Shown here: one piece after another, positions 9,923 through 19,220 of the stretch | Numbering within the stretch: the stretch's first letter is position 1 | Layout of the letters: each line of letters opens with the position of its first letter | From: Anaeramoeba ignava | Lineage: Eukaryota; Metamonada; Anaeramoebidae | Direction: 5' to 3' | Length of the DNA stretch: 32,217 bases | Assembly: GCA_028826165.1 (NCBI GenBank) | Contig: JAPDFW010000138.1 | Location: forward strand, 90,001-122,217 | Notes under the pieces: model-generated | Databases searched by the model: none | Told to the model about the DNA's origin: nothing | The model's input: only the letters and a program-made list of their open reading frames with translations | Program-made: the position numbers and the translations under genes

Positions 9923-11716
9923 ATGAATGATTGTTTATTTTTTGGTAAAAATACAAGACCAATTCTTATAAAAAATGAACCAGATAAAATAACAAGACCA
10001 ATTCAATTTAAATTTGAAAATGAAAATGAAAATGAAAAACAAATTAAACAAATTTTAATAGGAATATTTTCAACAATTTTCCTTTTTAAAAATGGAAAAG
10101 CAATAGAATATTTAAATAAAAATGATTCAAATCAAAATCCTGAAAAAATCCAAATTGAAAATATTCAAAAAGTAACTGTTGGTGTTCGAAATGAAGCTAT
10201 TTTAACAAAAGAAGGAAATGTATTTGCCAAAGGAAAATATATCAATACAGATAATCCAAACCAATTTATCAATATTTCATCATTAATTGAAGATCCAAAT
10301 GATAGAATAATTCAAGATATTGTTTCTGCTTGGAGTTCAATTTACTTACTAACTTCAAATCAAAATGCTTATGGAATTGGTTCAAATGAAAAATGTCAAC
10401 TTGGTTTTGATTCTGAAACACTTGAAAAAACAGAAAAACCAATTTTAATAATGAAAAATGTTTCTAAAATATTTTCAGGAAATTCTTCAAATCATGCTTT
10501 TCTTTTAAATTCAAATCAAGAATTATTTGGATGCGGTTGGAATCATTACAGTCAACTTGGATTAGGAGAATCAAGAAAAGAAGAAGAAATTCAAAAATTA
10601 ACTAAAATCCAAAATATTCCAAAAGGTAAAATAATTGATATTAAATGTGGATATGCTCATTCAATAATGTTGATTGAAAATGAAAATGAAAATCCAAAAA
10701 GAAAACTTTATTCATGTGGATTTTATCGATATAATGAAATTGGTCAAGAATATGAAGAAGATAGTTATAAATTTACTGAAATCAAATCATCTTTATTTGA
10801 AAATGATGATAATATTCTTGAAATTTCTGTTGGAAGAGATCATAATTTGATTTTAACTTCCAATTCAAAATTAATTTCATTTGGAAATAATTGGTATGGT
10901 CAATTAGGAACTGGAGATACAAAATCTCAATTAAGTCCAATTCAAATTGAACTTCCTAAATTAAGATTTAATGAAAATATTTCTAATTATCATATTTCTT
11001 GTGGAGTTGATAGTTCGTTTCTTTATTATTCTCCTTTTCTTTCTCCTTTTTCCAATCTTGAAGAAGATTTGATAAAATTATTTAGAAGAAAAGAATTTTG
11101 TAATATTTCATTTAAAACCAAAAATGGAGAAATAATTGAAGCTCATAAATTAATATTGAAATATAGATTAAATCAAAATGAAAATCAAATTGAAAAACTT
11201 CAAGAAATTATTTCAAAAAAATCAATTAAAGAATCAAATCAAATATTTGAAATGATTTATTCAAATAATTCCAAAATAAATCCAAAATTATATTCTGAAA
11301 TTAAAGAAATTATAAATTCAAATGAAAAAATTGAAGAAACAATTAAAAGAATTTATTTAAATGAAAATGAAAATGAAAAAGATTTTATAATTGAAAGAAA
11401 AGAAAAACAATATAAATTTCCTAAATTAATATTAATAATGAGAAGTGAATTATATCGAGGAATGTTTTTATCTGTTACAAATGATACTTCTAATAAAGTT
11501 ACAGATTATAGTGAATTAAGTAATAAATCATTTCAAATATTTGAATATTGGATTTATTCAAATCAAATTAAAAATGAAATTGAAATTACACAAGAAATTA
11601 TTAATGAAATTGAAATTGGAATTGATTATTTTCAATTAAATCAAACAAATCCAAATTTATTTGATTTATTAATTAATAAATTTAATAATCAAAATCAAAA
11701 TAAAAATAAAAATTAA
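9923..11716 (+). CDS. RCC1-BTB protein, array copy 3 (intact)
   Basis: A 597-residue RCC1 propeller plus double-BTB protein, near-identical to copy 1 across the first 35 residues, the blade segment around GCGWNHYSQLGLGESRK, and most of the C-terminus. Local differences are clustered (for example VTVGVRNEAIL versus VTAGYWNEAIL), and the BTB half near SNNSKINPKLYSE matches copies 2, 4 and 5 instead of copy 1. That mosaic pattern suggests gene conversion. The frame reads past the usual stop context because the final AAT-TAA became AAT-CAA, adding QNKNKN. Three Glu-Asn units are present, the shortest tract of the array. Confidence 0.9.
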   Translation: MNDCLFFGKNTRPILIKNEPDKITRPIQFKFENENENEKQIKQILIGIFSTIFLFKNGKAIEYLNKNDSNQNPEKIQIENIQKVTVGVRNEAILTKEGNVFAKGKYINTDNPNQFINISSLIEDPNDRIIQDIVSAWSSIYLLTSNQNAYGIGSNEKCQLGFDSETLEKTEKPILIMKNVSKIFSGNSSNHAFLLNSNQELFGCGWNHYSQLGLGESRKEEEIQKLTKIQNIPKGKIIDIKCGYAHSIMLIENENENPKRKLYSCGFYRYNEIGQEYEEDSYKFTEIKSSLFENDDNILEISVGRDHNLILTSNSKLISFGNNWYGQLGTGDTKSQLSPIQIELPKLRFNENISNYHISCGVDSSFLYYSPFLSPFSNLEEDLIKLFRRKEFCNISFKTKNGEIIEAHKLILKYRLNQNENQIEKLQEIISKKSIKESNQIFEMIYSNNSKINPKLYSEIKEIINSNEKIEETIKRIYLNENENEKDFIIERKEKQYKFPKLILIMRSELYRGMFLSVTNDTSNKVTDYSELSNKSFQIFEYWIYSNQIKNEIEITQEIINEIEIGIDYFQLNQTNPNLFDLLINKFNNQNQNKNKN

Positions 11717-11889
11717 ATTTAAAATTAAAATTAAAATTAAAATAAAAATTAAAATTAAAATTAAAATCAAAATTAAAATTAAAATTAAAATTAAAATCAA
11801 AATTAAAATTAAAATTAAAATTAAAATTAAAATTAAAATTAAAATTAAAATGAAAAATCAAAATTAAAATCAAAATTAAAATCAAAATT
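11717..11889 (+). repeat. AAAATT-type spacer between copies 3 and 4
   Basis: Tandem AAAATT and AAAATC hexamers run from the copy 3 stop to the T-rich leader of copy 4. There is no coding potential on either strand apart from the low-complexity reverse frame expected from the repeat. Confidence 0.85.
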
Positions 11890-11933
11890 TTTTCATTTTT
11901 TCATTTTTTCATTTTTTTTCTTTTCAAAAATGA

Positions 11934-13706
11934 ATGATTGTTTATTTTTTGGTGAAAATAAAGACCAATTCTTATAAAAATGAACCAGATGAAATAACAA
12001 AACCAATTCAATTTAAATTTGAAAATGAAAATGAAAATGAAAATGAAAAACAAATTAAACAAATTTCAACAGGAAATTATTCAATAATTTTCCTTTTTGA
12101 AAATGGAAAAGCAATAGAATATTTAAGATATCCAAATCCAAATCAAAATCCTTCAAAAATCCAAATTAAAGAAAATATTCAAAAAGTATCTGTTGGTTAT
12201 GAAAATGAAGCTATTTTAACAATAGAAGGAAATGTATTTGCAAAAGGATATGATATTAATCCAAAAAATACAAATGAATTTATCAATATTTCATCATTAA
12301 TTGAAGATACAAATGATAGAATAATTCAAGATATTGTTTCTGGATACAATTCAATTTACTTATTAACTTCAAATCAAAATGTTTATGGAATTGGTTTAAA
12401 TCAATATGGTCAACTTGGTTTTGATCCTAAAAAACTTCCAAAAACACGAAAACCAATTTTAATAATGAAAAATGTTTCTAAAATATTTTCAGGAAATTCT
12501 TCAAGACACGTTTTTCTTTTAAATTCAAATCAAGAATTATTTGGATGCGGAAATAATTATTCTGGTCAACTTGGATTAGGAGAATCAAGAAAAGAAGAAG
12601 AAATTCAAAAATTAACCAAAATCCAAAATATTCCAAAAGGTAAAATAATTGATATTCAATGTGGATATTTTCATTCAATAATGTTAATTGAAAATGAAAA
12701 TCAAAATCCAAAAAGAAAACTTTATTCAACTGGAAGACATGGTTATAATGGACTTGGCAAAAATGAATATACTTATGAATTTACTGAAATGAAATCATCT
12801 TTATTTGAAAATGATGATAATATTCTTGATTTTTCTTGTGGAAATGTTCATAATTTGATTTTAACTTCCAATTCAAAATTGATAGTATTTGGAAGAAATT
12901 ATTTTGGTGAATTAGGAACTGGAGATACAAATGAGCAATTGATTCCAATTCAAATTGAACTTCCTAAATTAAGATTTAATGAAAATATTTCTAATTATCA
13001 TATTTCTTGTGGATATAATAAATCATTTCTTTATTATTCTCCTTCTCTTTACTCTTTTTCCAATCTTGAAGAAGATTTGATAAAATTATTTGAAAGAAAA
13101 GAATTTTGCAATATTTCATTTAAAACCAAAAATGGAGAAATAATTTCAGCTCATAAATTAATATTAAAATATAGATTAAATCAAAATGAAAATCAAATTG
13201 AAAAACTTCAAGAAATTATTTCAAAAAAATCAATTAAAGAATCAAATCAAATATTTGAAATGATTTATTCAAACAATTCCAAAATAAATCCAAAATTATA
13301 TTCTGAAATTAAAGAAATTATAAATTCCAATGAAAAAATTGAAGAAACAATTAAAAGAATTTATTTAAATGAAAATGAAAATGAAAAAGATTTTATAATT
13401 GAAAGAAAAGAAAAACAATATAAATTTCCAAAATTAATATTAATAATGAGAAGTGAATTATATCGAGGAATGTTTTTATCTGTAACTGAAGATAAATCTA
13501 ATAAAGTTACAGATTATAGTGAATTAAGTAATAAATCATTTCAAATATTTGAATATTGGATTTATTCAAATCAAATTAAAGAAGGAATTCAAATTACACA
13601 AGAAATAATTAATGAAATAGAAATTGGAATTGATTATTTTCAATTAAATCAAACAAATCCAAATTTATTTGATTTATTAATTAACAAATTTAATAATCAA
13701 AATTAA
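11934..13706 (+). CDS. RCC1-BTB protein, array copy 4 (displaced start)
   Basis: A 590-residue RCC1/BTB protein close to copy 5. The family start codon is at 11930, but that frame stops after 15 codons because two single bases are missing relative to copies 1 and 3 (one near 11959, one near 11975). The sequence ATGAATG contains a second ATG at 11934 in the +1 frame. Starting there gives MIVYFLVKIKTNSYKNEPDE and then rejoins the family sequence at KNEPD. So the first strand of blade 1 (NDCLFFGKN) is replaced by unrelated residues. Blades, Glu-Asn tract (four units), EAHKLIL-equivalent SAHKLIL and the second BTB half are intact through a normal NNQN ending. It could be a working gene using the nested ATG or an early pseudogene. 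Confidence 0.8.
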   Translation: MIVYFLVKIKTNSYKNEPDEITKPIQFKFENENENENEKQIKQISTGNYSIIFLFENGKAIEYLRYPNPNQNPSKIQIKENIQKVSVGYENEAILTIEGNVFAKGYDINPKNTNEFINISSLIEDTNDRIIQDIVSGYNSIYLLTSNQNVYGIGLNQYGQLGFDPKKLPKTRKPILIMKNVSKIFSGNSSRHVFLLNSNQELFGCGNNYSGQLGLGESRKEEEIQKLTKIQNIPKGKIIDIQCGYFHSIMLIENENQNPKRKLYSTGRHGYNGLGKNEYTYEFTEMKSSLFENDDNILDFSCGNVHNLILTSNSKLIVFGRNYFGELGTGDTNEQLIPIQIELPKLRFNENISNYHISCGYNKSFLYYSPSLYSFSNLEEDLIKLFERKEFCNISFKTKNGEIISAHKLILKYRLNQNENQIEKLQEIISKKSIKESNQIFEMIYSNNSKINPKLYSEIKEIINSNEKIEETIKRIYLNENENEKDFIIERKEKQYKFPKLILIMRSELYRGMFLSVTEDKSNKVTDYSELSNKSFQIFEYWIYSNQIKEGIQITQEIINEIEIGIDYFQLNQTNPNLFDLLINKFNNQN

Positions 13707-13890
13707 AATTAAAATTAAAATTTAAATTAAAATTAAAATTAAAATTAAAATTAAAATTAAAATTAAAATTAAAATTAAAATTAAAATCAAAAATTAAAAT
13801 TAAAATTAAAATTAAAATTAAAAATCAAAAATCAAAATTAAAATTAAAATTAAAATTAAAATTAAAATTTAAAATCAAAATTAAAATTAA
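13707..13890 (+). repeat. AAAATT-type spacer between copies 4 and 5
   Basis: Tandem AAAATT hexamers with AAAATC and AAATTT variants. It has the same position and composition as the other array spacers, ending in a TTCCAAAAAATA block shared with the copy 2/3 spacer. Confidence 0.85.
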
Positions 13891-13946
13891 AAATTCCAAA
13901 AAATATTTTTTCATTTTTTTATTTTTCATTTTTTTTCATTTCGAAA

Positions 13947-15826
13947 ATGAATGAAATTTTATTTTTTGGTTTAAATCAAAACCCAATTCTTATCAAAAAT
14001 GAACCAAATTCAATAACAAAACCAATTCAATTTAAATTTGAAAATGAAAATGAAAATGAAAATGAAAATGAAAATGAAAATGAAAATGAAAATGAAAATG
14101 AAAATGAAAATGAAAATGAAAATGAAAATGAAAATGAAAATGAAAATGAAAATGAAAATGAAAAACAAATTAAACAAATTTCAACAGGAAATTATTCAAT
14201 AATTTTCCTTTTTGAAAATGGAAAAGCAATAGAATACTTAAGATATCCAAATCCAAATCCAAATCAAAATCCTTCAAAAATCCAAATTGAAGAAAATATT
14301 CAAAAAGTATCTGTTGGTTATGAAAATGAAGCTATTTTAACAAAAGAAAGAAATGTATTTGCCAAAGGATATGATATTAATCCAAAAAATACAAATGAAT
14401 TTATCAATATTTCATCATTAATTGAAGATACAAATGATAGAATAATTCAAGATATTGTTTCTGGATACAATTCAATTTACTTATTAACTTCAAATCAAAA
14501 TGTTTATGGAATTGGTTTAAATCATTATGGTCAACTTGGTTTTGATTCTAAAAAACTTCCAAAAACACGAAAACCAATTTTAATGATGAAAAATGTTTCT
14601 AAAATATTTTCAGGAAATTCTTCAAGACACGTTTTTCTTTTAAATTCAAATCAAGAATTATTTGGATGCGGATGGAATAAGCAGGGACAACTTGGATTAA
14701 GAAAATCAAGAAAACAATATTGGAAAATCAAAAAATTAACCAAAATCCAAAATATTCCAAAAGGTAAAATAATTGATATTCAATGTGGATATTTTCATTC
14801 AATAATGTTAATTGAAAATGAAAATCAAAATCCAAAAAGAAAACTTTATTCAACTGGAAGACATGGTTATAATGGACTTGGCAAAAATGAATATACTTAT
14901 GAATTTACTGAAATGAAATCATCTTTATTTGAAAATGATGATAATATTTTTGATTTTTCTGTTGGAAATGTTCATAATTTGATTTTAACTTCCAATTCAA
15001 AATTGATAGTATTTGGAAGAAATTATTTTGGTGAATTAGGAACTGGAGATACAAATGAGCAATTGATTCCAATTCAAATTGAACTTCCTAAATTAAGATT
15101 TAATGAAGATATTTCTAATTATCATGTTCTTTGTGGAGATAATAAATCATTTCTTTATTATTCTCCTTTTCTTTACTCTTTTTCCAATCTTGAAGAAGAT
15201 TTGATAAAATTATTTGAAAGAAAAGAATTCTGCAATATTTCATTTAAAACCAAAAATGGAGAAATAATTGAAGCTCATAAATTAATATTGAAATATAGAT
15301 TAAAAGATGAAAATGAAATTGAAAAACTTCAAGAAATTATTTCAAATAAATCAATTAAAGAATCAAATCAAATATTTGAAATGATTTATTCAAATAATTC
15401 CAAAATAAATCCAAAATTATATTCTGAAATTAAAGAAATTATAAATTCAAATGAAAAAATTGAAGAAACAATTAAAAGAATTTATTTAAATGAAAATGAA
15501 AATGAAAATGAAAAAGATTTTATAATTGAAAGAAAAGAAAAACAATATAAATTTCCCAAATTAATATTAATAATGAGAAGTGAATTATATCGAGGAATGT
15601 TTTTATCTGTAACCAAGATAACTCTAATAAAGTTACAGATTATAGTGAATTAAGTAATAAATCATTTCAAATATTTGAATATTGGATTTATTCAAATCAA
15701 ATTAAAGATGAAATTCAAATTACACAAGAAATTATTAAAGAAATTGAAATTGGAATTGATTATTTTCAATTAAATCAAACAAATCCAAATTTATTTGATT
15801 TATTAATTAATAAATTTAATAATTAA
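13947..15826 (+). pseudogene. RCC1-BTB protein, array copy 5 (3' frameshift)
   Basis: The N-terminus diverges from the other copies (MNEILFFGLNQNPILIKNEPN), but the rest tracks copy 4 closely, including YGIGLNHYGQLGF and the GRHGYNGLGKNEY blade. It has the longest Glu-Asn tract (20 units). One base is missing near 15611-15624 relative to every sister copy, so the frame ends at 15653 with KITLIKLQIIVN, inside the second BTB-like half just after the RGMFLSVT strand. The lost segment (SELSNKSFQIFEYWIYS and onward) remains readable in another frame to TAA at 15824-15826. Losing the last BTB helices is likely to matter more here than in copy 2, unless the break is a sequence error. Confidence 0.8.
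14040..14159 (+). repeat. GAAAAT microsatellite, 20 units, coding for (Glu-Asn)n
   Basis: Twenty perfect GAAAAT hexamers at the same site as in the other copies, the longest allele of the array. Confidence 0.95.
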
Positions 15827-16110
15827 AATTAAAATCAAAATTAAAATCAAAATCAAAATTAAAATTAAAATCAAAATTAAAATTATTAATTAACAAATTT
15901 AATAATTAAAATTAAAATCAAAACCAAAATCAAAAATTAAAATTAAAAATTAAAATTAAAATTAAAATTAAAATCAAAATTTAAATTAAAATTAAAATTA
16001 AAATTAAAATTAAAATTAAAAATTAAATTTAAAATTAAAATCAAAATTAAAATCAAAATTAAAATTAAAATTAAAATCAAAATTAAAATTTAAATTAAAA
16101 TATAAAAAAA
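15827..16110 (+). repeat. AAAATT-type repeat at the 3' border of the array
   Basis: Mixed AAAATT, AAAATC and AAATTT units, less regular than the internal spacers. A second partial copy of the gene-end sequence (TTATTAATTAACAAATTTAA) sits at about 15883-15902. This marks a truncated duplication end and gives the array its right boundary. Confidence 0.8.
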
Positions 16111-16123
16111 TAATTGATTGAAA

Positions 16124-16158
16124 AATTGGGGAATTTAGTTAAAAAAAAATCCCCAATT
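16124..16158 (+). other. Stem-loop AATTGGGGA / TCCCCAATT
   Basis: A perfect 9-bp inverted repeat (16124-16132 and 16150-16158) flanks a 17-nt A-rich loop just after the last array repeat. It is one of very few GC-bearing blocks in the intergenic DNA. The function is unknown; it may be a 3' UTR structure or chance. Confidence 0.4.
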
Positions 16159-16385
16159 AAAATAAAATAATTAAAATAAAATTAAAATTATAATAAATAA
16201 GTTTTTTTTATTGATTTTGCTTTTTTTGAATTTTTTTTTAAATAAACAAGAAAAAAAAAATTTTAATTTAAATTTTTAATTGATCTTTTTTATTTTTCAT
16301 TTTTTTCCTTTTCCTTTTTTCTTTATAAACCCTTAATTAATTAATTAATTAATTAATAAATTAATAAAAGAAATTCTAATTTAAA
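16159..16385. promoter_or_regulatory. Upstream region of the LIM gene
   Basis: Non-coding AT-rich DNA with a poly-T block containing GC (near 16220), CATTTTTT-like repeats, a TATAAA at 16324-16329 followed by CCC, and a self-complementary TTAA run. The TATAAA lies 57 bases before the start codon and could be the core promoter. This is inferred from composition and position only. Confidence 0.35.
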
Positions 16386-18937
16386 ATGGGTGAACGTTGT
16401 GCAGTTTGTGGTAAAGCAATTTATATCGTTGATAGACTTGTCGTTGAAAAAATGGTTCTTCATAAAGGTTGTTTAAGGTAATTAATTAATACAAAAAAAA
16501 ATAATATCCCTTTTTTTTTCCCAATCTTCTTTTTCTTTCCCAATTTAATATTTTCCCAATTTTAATATTTTATTTCAATTTAATATTTTATTTTAATTTA
16601 ATATTTTATTTCAATTTAATATTTTATTTCAATTTAATATTTTATTTTAATTTAATATTTTATTTCAATTTAATATTTTATTTCAATTTAATATTTTATT
16701 TCAATTTAATATTTAATTTCAATTTAATATTTTATTTTAATTTAATATTTTATTTCAATTTAATATTTTAATTTCAATTTAATATATTTTATTTTAATTT
16801 AATATTTTATTTCAATTTAATATTTTTATTTTAATTTAATATTTTTATTTTAATTTAATATTTTATTTCAATTTAATATTTTATTTTAATAATTTATTTA
16901 TTTTATTTTTTCATTTTTAATATTTTTATTTCAATTTTTAATATTTTTATTTTTAATTTTTTATTTTCAATTTCAATTTTATATTTTATTTTAATTTAAT
17001 ATTTTATTTTAATTTAATATTTTATTTCAATTTAATATTTTATTTTTCAATTTAATATTTTATTTTTAATTTTATTTTATTTTTAATTTAATATTTTATT
17101 TCAATTTAATATTTTTATTTTTAATTTAATATTTATTTTTAATTTTATTTTAATTTAATATTTTATTTCAATTTAATATTTTATTTCAATTTAATATTTT
17201 ATTTCAATTTAATATTTTATTTTAAATTTAATATTTTATTTTAATTTAATATTTTTATTTCAATTTAATATTTTTATTTTAATTTTAATATTTTAATATT
17301 TTAATTTAATATTTTTATTTTCAATTTAATATTTTAATATTTAATTTTAATATTTTTATTTTAATTTAATATTTTAATTTCAATTTAATATTTTATTTCA
17401 ATTTAATATTTTATTTTAAATTAATATTTTATTTTTAATTTTTAATAATATTTTATTTCAATTTAATATTTTATTTTTAATTTAATATTTTATTTTAATT
17501 TAATATTTTATTTCAATTTAATATTTTATTTTTAATTTAATATTTTATTTTAATTTAATATTTTATTTTAATTTAATATTTTATTTCAATTTAATATTTT
17601 ATTTTTTTATTTTAATTTAATATTTAATTTTAATTTAATATTTTATATTAATTTAATATTTTATTTCAAATTAATATTTTATTTTAATTTAATATTTTAT
17701 TTTAATTTAATATTTTAATTTCAATTTAATATTTAATTTTAATTTTATATTTTATTTTAATTTAATATTTTATTTCAATTTAATATTTTAATTTATTTTA
17801 GATGCCAAGTTTGTAATACAAGACTTAATTCTGGAAATTATAGATCCATTGATCAACAAATTTTTTGCCAAGCACATTACAAACAAACTTTCCTTGCTAA
17901 AGGTAATTTGAAATTAAAAATTAAAATTAAAATTAAAATTAATAATTAAAATTAAAATTAAATTTGAAATTAAAATTAATAATTAAAATTAAAATTAAAA
18001 TTAAAATCAAAATTATAATTAAAATTAAAATCAAAATTAAAATTAAATATTTTTCATATATTTATTATTAGGAAGTTTTTCTGCTTTCCGAGATACAAAA
18101 TCAACACCAACTGTTACTTATACGAAAAACGAATCAACTCTTGTTGGAAGAACAACCTCCACATCAAAATCACCAACACGAACATTTTCTACGTCTCAAA
18201 AAAAAACCAATTTATCAGATCGTATGAAGTTTTTTGAAGGTTTATCCGAAACAAAGGATGAACCAACTTTTGAAAAAAAACCAATAAAAAAACGAATTAA
18301 AAAACCAATTGAAAAACCAATTGAAAAACCAGTTGAAAAACCAGTTGAAAAACCAATTGAAAAACCAATTCAAAAACCAATTCAAAAAACCGTTCAAAAA
18401 CCAATTCCAAAACAAAATCAAGTTGATACATCCAAATTAGAAGAAAAAGAAAAAGAAATTAACACACTTAAATCCAAGGAGAAAAGTTATTTGAAACAAA
18501 TTGAAGATTTAAAGAAGAAATGCAATAATTTTGAAAAGGAAATTGAAGATTATAAAGAAGAAAATAACAATTTAAAAAAAGATGTTGAAGAACTTGAAAA
18601 GGAAGTAGAACAACTTCGAATGACACAAAACGTTAGAAGTCAAAGTCGAAGTAGAAGTCCAAGTCCAATTAGAAGTAGAAGTCAAAGTCCAGTTAGAAGT
18701 CAAAGTCGAAGTAGAAGCCAAAGTCCAATTAGAAGTAGAAGTCAAAGCCGAAGTCGAAGTCAAAGTCCAGTTAGAAGTCAAAGTCCAGTTAGAAGCCAAA
18801 GTCAAAGTAGAAGCAGAAGTTATAGTAGAAGTCCAGTTAGAAGTCAAAGTCCAGTTAGAAGTGGAAGTAGAAGCAGAAGTTATAGTAGAAGTAGAAGTCA
18901 AAGTCCAGACAATATTTCACATTCAAATAGTGATTAA
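16386..18937 (+). CDS. LIM-domain protein with coiled coil and RS-rich tail
   Basis: Three exons (16386-16477, 17802-17902, 18072-18937) join in frame to 352 residues. Donors are GTAATT and GTAATT; acceptors are TTTTAG and ATTAG. Residues 5-56 form one perfect LIM zinc-binding domain, C-x2-C-x17-H-x2-C-x2-C-x2-C-x17-C-x2-H, split by intron 1. LIM domains bind protein partners, often at actin structures. Then follow a Ser/Thr-rich stretch, an [12 protein letters not shown] helix (about 112-123), KPIEKP/KPVEKP repeats (about 130-177), a charged coiled coil (about 183-247) and an Arg-Ser repeat of SPVRSQS type (about 250-345). RS tails usually occur in splicing factors, so the combination with LIM is unusual. 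Localisation cannot be predicted from sequence alone. Confidence 0.88.
16540..17790 (+). repeat. 18-bp intronic satellite in the LIM gene
   Basis: About 1.25 kb of tandem ATTTCAATTTAATATTTT units, with TTTTAATTTAATATTTT variants, fills intron 1 (16478-17801), which splits the LIM domain. The array runs to within about 15 bases of the TTATTTTAG acceptor, so the satellite itself provides the pyrimidine-rich context of the splice site. Confidence 0.9.
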
Positions 18938-19013
18938 TTTCATTTCATTTCATTTCATTTTTAATTTCTTTTTTAATTCACTTCATTTACATTCAATTTG
19001 TTCCACTTTTTTT

Positions 19014-19095
19014 CTTTTCAAAATAATTTGGAACAACAACAAAAAAAAAGCAAAAAAAAGTTTTTTCTTCTTTTCAAAATAATTTGGAACAACAA
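19014..19095. repeat. Two 26-bp direct copies in the LIM/kelch 3' intergenic region
   Basis: A 26-base element beginning CTTTTCAAAATAATTTGG occurs at 19014-19039 and 19070-19095, 56 bases apart, each followed by a poly-A run containing G or GC. It lies between two convergent genes, so it may be part of their 3' ends. No other feature is seen in 18938-19220. Confidence 0.7.
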
Positions 19096-19220
19096 AGAAA
19101 AATAAAAAAAAAAGGAAAGTTTTTTAATTTTAATTTTAATTTTAATTTAAATTTTAATTTTAATTTTAATTTTTAATTTTTTAATAACAAGCATGATTTG
19201 AAATTCTTCTTTGTTTTTAT

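Noticed and set aside
7455-16110. CRISPR-like or telomere-like array
   Set aside because: AAAATT units have no unique spacers between repeats, do not match a G-rich telomere pattern, and alternate with eukaryotic genes.
18572-18901. Ser/Thr/Trp-rich minus-strand frame opposite the LIM gene
   Set aside because: It is the antisense of the Arg-Ser repeats; the plus-strand frame is spliced in frame to a perfect LIM domain.
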